Assembly: GCA_023374045.1 (NCBI GenBank)
Contig: CM041779.1
Coordinates: 271,594,062-271,658,061, forward strand
DNA from: Limonium bicolor
Lineage: Eukaryota; Streptophyta; Magnoliopsida; Caryophyllales; Plumbaginaceae
Direction: 5' to 3'
Length of the DNA stretch: 64,000 nucleotides
The notes under the pieces are model-generated. The model saw only the letters and a list, made by a program, of their open reading frames with translations, made no database searches and had not been told where the DNA came from. Every line of letters starts with the position of its first letter. The stretch's first letter is position 1. The translations under genes and the position numbers were made by a program. Shown here piece after piece: positions 58,398 to 64,000 of the stretch.

Positions 58398-59920
58398 AAA
58401 GGTTATCAAAACCCGTCTAATCATTCCACCCATGGCAAAGGTGAAACATACCCTCTATTGCGCAAAAGCTCCACAACTCCCCAAATAAATCCTCCGGTCC
58501 TATGTGACATACATCGCACCCCTCAGCCCCGTTATAACCCAATAAAAGACCTCTGACTCGTTAGTTGATGAGCGTTGACTGAAAGTATCAAATCTGAAAC
58601 ATGAATCATAAGCTTCGTACTTGTTATCAACATTTCCCGTCATACCAAAGGGACTATGAGCGAATGAGTGCGACCTTACTTCACAAGGTCCTTTGAGTGT
58701 GAGTGACTATTTGATCTAAGCACCAAACATAAACAGCTAAACCCATTGCAGGTGAGGAATTTGTGAGGATTGTAAAGTCCGGGACCTCAAAAAAGAAATT
58801 CTCAGGAAAATACTGCTCCGAGCATCAAGAGTACCTTCACGACATTAGCACACACGGCCATACTCACGAGAGATTGACCCACATCCCTCCATGAGAGGAA
58901 AATGATTCACACATTCCAGTTCAACAATCACTCAAGACCGAACCGAAGATGTCTCATATTCGTAAACCTCATAGTAATAGAGATAGAATCATACCTTCTC
59001 TTCAAAACTGCATATGATTTTGCATCGTATCTAGCATTTAATATTTGCATGCGTCATAAGCACTCCATCATCAACATCTGATTGGTAAGAACTCTACCTA
59101 GTCTCGCTGAGAGTCGACGTCAGCAGTTGCAGTTGAAGTAAAACTTCCTATCAAAGGAAATCAAGCTGAAGCCATTCCGGGCTATCTTTGAGCTACGTCG
59201 AATCATTATGAAGCCACCCGGGCCATCCTCGAACTACATCGAAGCATTCAGAGCCATCCCAGGCTACCTTTGAGCTACATCGAACCAAAATAAGGCCATC
59301 TAAGCCGTACGAAGACAATCTCAGAGCCATCCACTGTCATACTTGAGTCTCGTCGACACCCCTCCCAAAGCCAAATTGGAGCCATGCGGGAGCCATCCTC
59401 AAACATTTGAGACCATCTCCGGAGCTACACAGGAGCCATGCGGGAGCCACCTCAAATCTCTGTCGGAGTCATTGCATCACTAAGACCTTGCTCACAGAGG
59501 TTCGAACTACGTCAGGTCTGATCTCAATACGGAATTGAGTACGTAGACAGCCCGCCTAGGGTGCGAGCACCTCAAAAGCAGATTCCCCTTTTTGTTCACT
59601 ACTATCATCAAATGGAGCCATCTCGAAGAACCTAAAGCCCTAATTGACCATACCAAAGCCATTCATCTGCAACCAAAAAAACTGTCAACCACAGTAAATC
59701 ACATCGACCCACCACTCGATCCAAAATCCATACCAAAACTATTCATCCACAACAAAAAAAATTGTCAAACACAACACAATCCACCAATCACATCAACCCA
59801 CCATTCGACTCAAAATCCAAAACAAGTTGAAACCCACCAGCCATCCCGAAAATCTCAATCCAAATTGAAACCCACCAACGATCCCGAAAATCCCCATTCG
59901 AATCGAAACCCACCAACCAT
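58398..59920 (+). other. Non-coding 3' internal region with GAGCCAT short repeats
   Basis: Contains Tat-type text loosely similar to 40,600-40,930 (about 58,440-58,830), then degenerate 50-60-bp repeats with GAGCCATCC and GAGCTACATCGAA between 59,160 and 59,470, then the second stem-loop. No gene seen. Confidence 0.5.
59507..59546 (+). other. Stem-loop, copy 2
   Basis: Outer arms CTACGT/ACGTAG and inner arms CTCAAT/ATTGAG with loop ACGGA. Compared with copy 1 the last inner pair changed from C-G to T-A, preserving pairing. Confidence 0.75.
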
Positions 59921-60180
59921 CCCAGAGTCGTTGCTCACAAGGGAGTCACATGTTAAACCGGAGCCATCCGATCATACCGGAGCCCTCGGATCATATCGAA
60001 GCCAAACCCATCAACCATCCCAGAGTCGTTGCTCACAAGGGAGTCACATGTCAAACCGGAGCCATCCGATCATACCGGAGCCCTCGTATTGAAGCCAAAC
60101 CCATCAACCATCCCAGAGTCGTTGCTCACAAGGGAGTCACATGTCAAACCGGGTCATTCGATCATACCAAAGCCATTTGA
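59921..60180 (+). repeat. 92-99-bp x 3 tandem repeat
   Basis: CCCAGAGTCGTTGCTCACAA starts at 59,921, 60,020 and 60,112. Units also contain CATACCGGAGCCCTCG. Frames through it (59,592-60,385) repeat the same peptide and are not taken as genes. Confidence 0.85.
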
Positions 60181-60570
60181 TCATATCAGAGCCATTCGGC
60201 CATATCAAAACCACCGAGTTTCCAAAATCGCTCATTCACAAAAAACCATCCATTCAGAAACCAATCACAAAATCACAAAAACCAAACCAAAAACTCAGGA
60301 GCCATACCGGAGTCGTCTTGAAATTCTGGAGCCAAGAGTCCTACCAAATCCCGAAACTATAGTGCACATCGGGCGAGACTGTTAAGACAAAACCAAAACA
60401 TGAGTCCCACACTGACAAAGTCAAGGGCGACATCAATAAAAACCACTCGACCGTCACATCCCATATGGAAGCGACCAAAAACATCCCATCCCAAATCAAT
60501 CCACAATCAAAGTCATCCTCAAATCAACCACTAAAAGCAGCGAGTTTCGTACAACTCCATAAAGTATCAT

Positions 60571-61730
60571 AGGCTCGTCATAAGGCCTATGGCTAGATGT
60601 CAAGAGGTCTAGTTGAGGCTCGTCATAAGTCCTCGTACTTTCAATTGCATTATAGGCTCGTCATAAGTCCTATAGCTAGATGTCAAGAGGTCTAGTTGAG
60701 GCTCGTCATAAGTCCTCGTGCAGCCCAATCAAACAAATTGTTAGTATCATAGGCTCGTCATAAGTCCTATGGCTAGATGTCAAGAGGTCTAGTTGAGGCT
60801 CGTCATAAGTCCTCGTACTTTCAATTGCATTATAGGCTCGTCATAAGTCCTATAGCTAGATGTCAAGAGGTCTAGTTGAGGCTCGTCATAAGTCCTCGTG
60901 CACCCCAATCAATCAATTGTTAGTATCATAGGCTCGTCATAAGTCCTATGGCTAGATGTCAAGAGGTCTAGTTGAGGCTCGTCATAAGTCCTCGTACTTT
61001 CAATTGCATTATAGGCTCGTCATAAGTCCTATAGCTAGATGTCAAGAGGTCTAGTTGAGGCTCGTCATAAGTCCTCGTGCACCCCAATCAATCAAATTGT
61101 TAGTATCATAGGCTCGTCATAAGTCCTATGGCTAGATGTCAAGAGGTCTAGTTGAGGCTCGTCATAAGTCCTCGTACTTTCAATTGCATTATAGGCTCGT
61201 CATAAGTCCTATAGCTAGATGTCAAGAGGTCTAGTTGAGGCTCGTCATAAGTCCTCGTGCACCCCAATCAATCAAATTGTTAGTATCATAGGCTCGTCAT
61301 AAGTCCTATGGCTAGATATCAAGAGGTCTAGTTAGGCTCGTCATAAGTCCTCGTACTTTCAATTGCATTATTAGGCTCGTCATAAGTCCTATAGCTAGAT
61401 GTCAAGAGGTCTAGTTGAGGCTCGTCATAAGTCCTCGTGCACCCCAATCAATCAAATTGTTAGTATCATAGGCTCGTCATAAGTCCTATGGCTAGATATC
61501 AAGAGGTCTAGTTGAGGCTCGTCATAAGTCCTCGTACTTTCAATTGCATTATAGGCTCGTCATAAGTCCTATAGCTAGATGTCAAGAGGTCTAGTTGAGG
61601 CTCGTCATAAGTCCTCGTGCACCCCAAGCCAACCCTATTGTCAGTATTCTAGGCTCGTCATAAGTCCTAGGGTTAGATATCAAGAGGTCTAACTGAGGCT
61701 CGTCATAAGTCCTCGTACTTTCAATCGCCT
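60571..61730 (+). repeat. 180-bp higher-order tandem array (6.5 units) before the 3' LTR
   Basis: AGGCTCGTCA following TATCAT starts at 60,571, 60,751, 60,930, 61,110, 61,290 and 61,470, and a diverged unit follows at 61,651 (spacing 179-181). Each 180-bp unit is a dimer of two related halves (CCTATGGCTAGATG and CCTATAGCTAGATG types), and each half contains GGCTCGTCATAAGTCC twice, giving a three-level hierarchy. It lies 120 bases before the 3' LTR, the usual place of tandem arrays in Ogre/Tat 3' regions. Confidence 0.95.
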
Positions 61731-61848
61731 TCATACACTCACAGTCACATTCCATGCACCACAAAAATGTAGTGAGAATTTTTGGCGTCCCGTCAACCTT
61801 GATCCAATTCTGCAAGGTCTTGCAAAATTGAATCAAGGGGAGCCATCT

Positions 61849-61878
61849 GTAGACACCAAAAATTCTCACCCCTAAAGC
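61849..61878 (+). mobile_element. First 30 bases of the 3' LTR of the Ogre-like element
   Basis: Identical to the start of the 5' LTR at 48,402. Preceded by the purine-rich AATCAAGGGGAGCC. Cut by the gap. Confidence 0.9.
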
Positions 61879-62378
61879 NNNNNNNNNNNNNNNNNNNNNN
61901 NNNNNNNNNNNNNNNNNNNNNNNNNNNNNNNNNNNNNNNNNNNNNNNNNNNNNNNNNNNNNNNNNNNNNNNNNNNNNNNNNNNNNNNNNNNNNNNNNNNN
62001 NNNNNNNNNNNNNNNNNNNNNNNNNNNNNNNNNNNNNNNNNNNNNNNNNNNNNNNNNNNNNNNNNNNNNNNNNNNNNNNNNNNNNNNNNNNNNNNNNNNN
62101 NNNNNNNNNNNNNNNNNNNNNNNNNNNNNNNNNNNNNNNNNNNNNNNNNNNNNNNNNNNNNNNNNNNNNNNNNNNNNNNNNNNNNNNNNNNNNNNNNNNN
62201 NNNNNNNNNNNNNNNNNNNNNNNNNNNNNNNNNNNNNNNNNNNNNNNNNNNNNNNNNNNNNNNNNNNNNNNNNNNNNNNNNNNNNNNNNNNNNNNNNNNN
62301 NNNNNNNNNNNNNNNNNNNNNNNNNNNNNNNNNNNNNNNNNNNNNNNNNNNNNNNNNNNNNNNNNNNNNNNNNNNNNN
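61879..62378. other. Assembly gap, 500 N
   Basis: Exactly 500 unknown bases; true size unknown. The 3' LTR alone would need about 6 kb. Confidence 0.99.
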
Positions 62379-63650
62379 GGTTGACTGTGTTGAACCAGGC
62401 TCAAGCGAAGAGCAATGGGATGGTCATCACAGGTATAACTACTAGCCTAATTTATTACCTTGGAAGAGTTGCCTGAAAATCTTAGAATTTACTCTGTGGT
62501 TTCAGGCATGTTCTTAATTAATGAGGTGGAAGCCACTGTCCTCTACTTAGTTTAATTACGGCTTATTACGAGTCGTTTTAACCTAAGTGCGTAAACTTCT
62601 GATTTTTTTTAATTTGTAACATTTTTTGACAGAAAATTAAAGTGAAAATTGAAATTACCTAAACTAGGGTTTCGGAGGCAAAATTAGGTCAAATTTTGTT
62701 TCTGTCCGTAGCCACAGACCTAATGTCCGAACCCACGGACCCTAGTTAACCTATGTAAAAATAAAAGTCGAATTAAACAGAAAACACAATTTTAAAAAAA
62801 GGCCGGGTGGCGGTGGCGGTGGCGTTCTGGTGGTTCCCGGTGGTGTTTTTAGCTCAAAATTTATGGGTAGGTAGCCTGAAAGATTCTAAACACGTTAGAA
62901 ATCGAAAGTTTTCAATTTGAATACGAATTAAAGATGAAACTTAACAAACAAGTAATTGGGCAGAAGCTAAAACAAATAGCGACTTGGAAGCTATAAAAGG
63001 TTAGTTTGCACTCAAAATTGGACAGATGACTAATGAAGTCGTGGGGAATCAAAAGAACAAGGTCCTAACCTATTTTATCTTTGGCGTTGATGGACTTTTC
63101 ACGTCAGGAATCTTTCGGTGCTCGTTGAAGCCGATTCCGAATCGAGTTCGACCCGAGATTGTGAATCTTGAGAATTGGTGGTGTTCTTCATGTTTTGGTG
63201 GTGGTTTGATGATTGTGGATGTAATAGAAGTTGAAGAATGTGTTTTGGTGTTGATTTTGGTGAGATTTTGGTGTTTGATTGTGACTCGGGAGTTCAAAAC
63301 ATGGAGAGAATGAGACGGGTGGCTTCTTTGATGGTCTAGGGTTCTTGGAGTTCTGATTTGATCAAGGGATAAGGTTCCTTATATAGACTTTCTTAAAGAT
63401 AGAAAAATCCGGTAAAAACCGAGATTTACCGACGTTTTAGCTCAAAGGTTTCTAAAAAGGAATTAGACTATGAAATTTTAAACATGGGTAAAGGATGATA
63501 TTTCTGATTTTTCTCCAAGGTGGAATCGAATTTTTAGATATTGGAATATTTTACATTCAATTTCTCGTCAGATTCAATCAGAAATTACTAGAAAACTATT
63601 GGAAATTCAAAAAATCAAAATTCCAAAACCATTATGCTCAAAGTGTCGTC
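62379..63650 (+). other. Outer part of the right arm (3' segment of the AlkB element)
   Basis: Reverse complement of about 279-1,540. The first bases continue the exon-like block interrupted at 33,371, with the donor-like CACAG|GTATAACT at about 62,432 and the acceptor-like GTGGTTTCAG|GCATG at about 62,506. The opposing promoter-like TATA is at 63,379-63,388 on the minus strand. A GGTGGC repeat (62,812-62,824) is slightly longer than in the left arm. Minus-strand frame 63,297-63,070 is not the same frame as the left-arm ATG, because of indels. Confidence 0.6.
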
Positions 63651-64000
63651 CTCTATCACGGGTTAAAATTTCAAAGCATTTCGAGTTGATTTAAGCCACT
63701 TTCAGAGGAGATAGAAAGCTCATAGGGGGATTAGGAGCCTTGAAAATTTACGAAAATGCCCTTGAAGATGACTAAGTTGTCCCTAGCACTCCGGAATGCG
63801 CCGATCAAACTGGGAATCCTTGCTACTTAACCAAACTACCCTATCAGTACCTGTGCCTTAAGAGACTCTCTTCTAGGGGGTTAAAATTATGGGTATAACA
63901 CTTAGATAGTGGATGTTCTCGTCATATGACAGAGATCCTAATCAATTTAATTTGCTTTCAACATAGTTTGTTAAGCATTTCACAAATTTTGGATAGATTT
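63651..64000. other. Flank outside the inverted repeat
   Basis: No similarity to 1-278 and no gene or recognisable element. Confidence 0.5.

Larger units (their letters stand above)
48402..61878 (+). mobile_element. Non-autonomous Ogre/Tat-like LTR retrotransposon, 3' end lost in the gap
   Basis: TGTAGACACCAAAAATTCTC occurs at 48,402 and again at 61,849, marking the starts of the 5' and 3' LTRs. The 5' LTR is 6.06 kb and is followed by a PBS of the type I associate with Ogre/Tat (tRNA-Arg-like, from memory). The 7.4 kb internal region has no readable gag, protease, RT, RNase H or integrase. It holds repeats, including a 180-bp array just before the 3' LTR, where Ogre-type elements are known to generate tandem arrays. 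Only 30 bases of the 3' LTR precede the gap, so at least 6 kb should be missing. Confidence 0.8.
25533..63650. repeat. Right arm of the giant inverted repeat, interrupted 33,372-62,378
   Basis: The reverse complement of the left arm resumes at 25,533 and runs without large breaks to 33,371, where a 500-N gap begins. The next bases of the left arm are found at 62,379, after the second 500-N gap, and continue to about 63,650. Between lies a 28 kb contig with no left-arm counterpart. The 72 bases 25,461-25,532 belong to neither the arm nor, clearly, the LTR. Confidence 0.9.

Noticed and set aside
59592..60385. Overlapping ORFs of up to 166 aa rich in Pro, His and Ser
   Set aside because: Translations of the 92-99-bp tandem repeat and neighbouring low-complexity text, in several frames at once.
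60571..61730. Centromeric satellite array
   Set aside because: Although the unit is 180 bp, the array is only about 1.2 kb and sits at a fixed place inside a retroelement before its 3' LTR.
60571..61730. CRISPR-like repeat/spacer array
   Set aside because: The 'spacers' between GGCTCGTCATAAGTCC blocks are themselves repeated, and the sequence is plant nuclear DNA.

Overview
This window is repeat-dominated flowering-plant nuclear DNA, most likely eudicot. The evidence is long LTRs with TG...CA ends, an initiator-Met-type primer binding site, Ty3/gypsy gag remnants of two lineages, a very long Ogre/Tat-style LTR, and AT-rich LTR interiors. I see no convincing ordinary host gene, tRNA, rRNA or CRISPR array. 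Two runs of exactly 500 N (33,372-33,871 and 61,879-62,378) are arbitrary-size scaffold gaps.

Layout. Most of the window is one giant, interrupted inverted repeat. The left arm is 279-13,009 and the right arm is 25,533-33,371 plus 62,379-63,650. Each arm carries the same element, with its 5' end toward the centre: a 3.9 kb 5' LTR, a PBS (TGGTATCAGAGC), a decayed gag with zinc knuckles, then an AlkB-type 2-oxoglutarate/Fe(II) dioxygenase ORF where protease/RT/integrase would be expected. In the right arm the AlkB ORF is intact (32,513-33,253, 246 aa, HxD...H...RxxxxxR all present). In the left arm it is broken by 1-base indels. I regard this gag-AlkB retroelement as the most notable object here. 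The left arm has additionally received a 3.6 kb solo LTR inside gag (3,652-7,256).

The 12.5 kb spacer between the arms holds the rest of a Tat-type gag pseudogene (12,913-14,141; the inverted-repeat breakpoint lies inside it), a perfect-TSD solo LTR of 5.2 kb (14,508-19,684), a short Tat-type 3' segment and a minus-strand 5.4 kb LTR (20,029 to about 25,460).

The contig 33,872-61,878 lies between the two N gaps at a point where the left arm has no intervening sequence. It begins inside a second copy of the 14,508-19,684 solo LTR, which a 4.8 kb solo LTR has entered (34,118-38,930, TSD tatgg), and continues into the same flank as at 19,685-20,028. It then holds a minus-strand 1.4 kb LTR with its 3' internal region, another minus-strand LTR with a 52-bp minisatellite, a degenerate tandem repeat of about 190 bp, and a non-autonomous Ogre/Tat-like element (48,402 to beyond 61,878). 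That element has a 6.06 kb 5' LTR, a TGGCGACTCTGCTGGGGA PBS, no recognisable gag-pol, a 180-bp higher-order tandem array, and the first 30 bases of a 3' LTR. The contig may be mis-scaffolded or a haplotig.

Recurring sub-structure. The long LTRs starting TGAA(A)TACCCC and ending GTTACA share a 3' module (C-rich/G-rich hairpin, T-rich tract with CAG|G, TCAGACCG, TTTCCGCTGC-like motif). Five of them carry family-specific arrays of hairpin-forming repeats upstream of it. The Ogre-like LTR carries 17 same-strand RGCCCA motifs followed immediately by 12 same-strand W-boxes. Many differences between near-identical copies are 1-base indels, so some frameshifts may be assembly errors.
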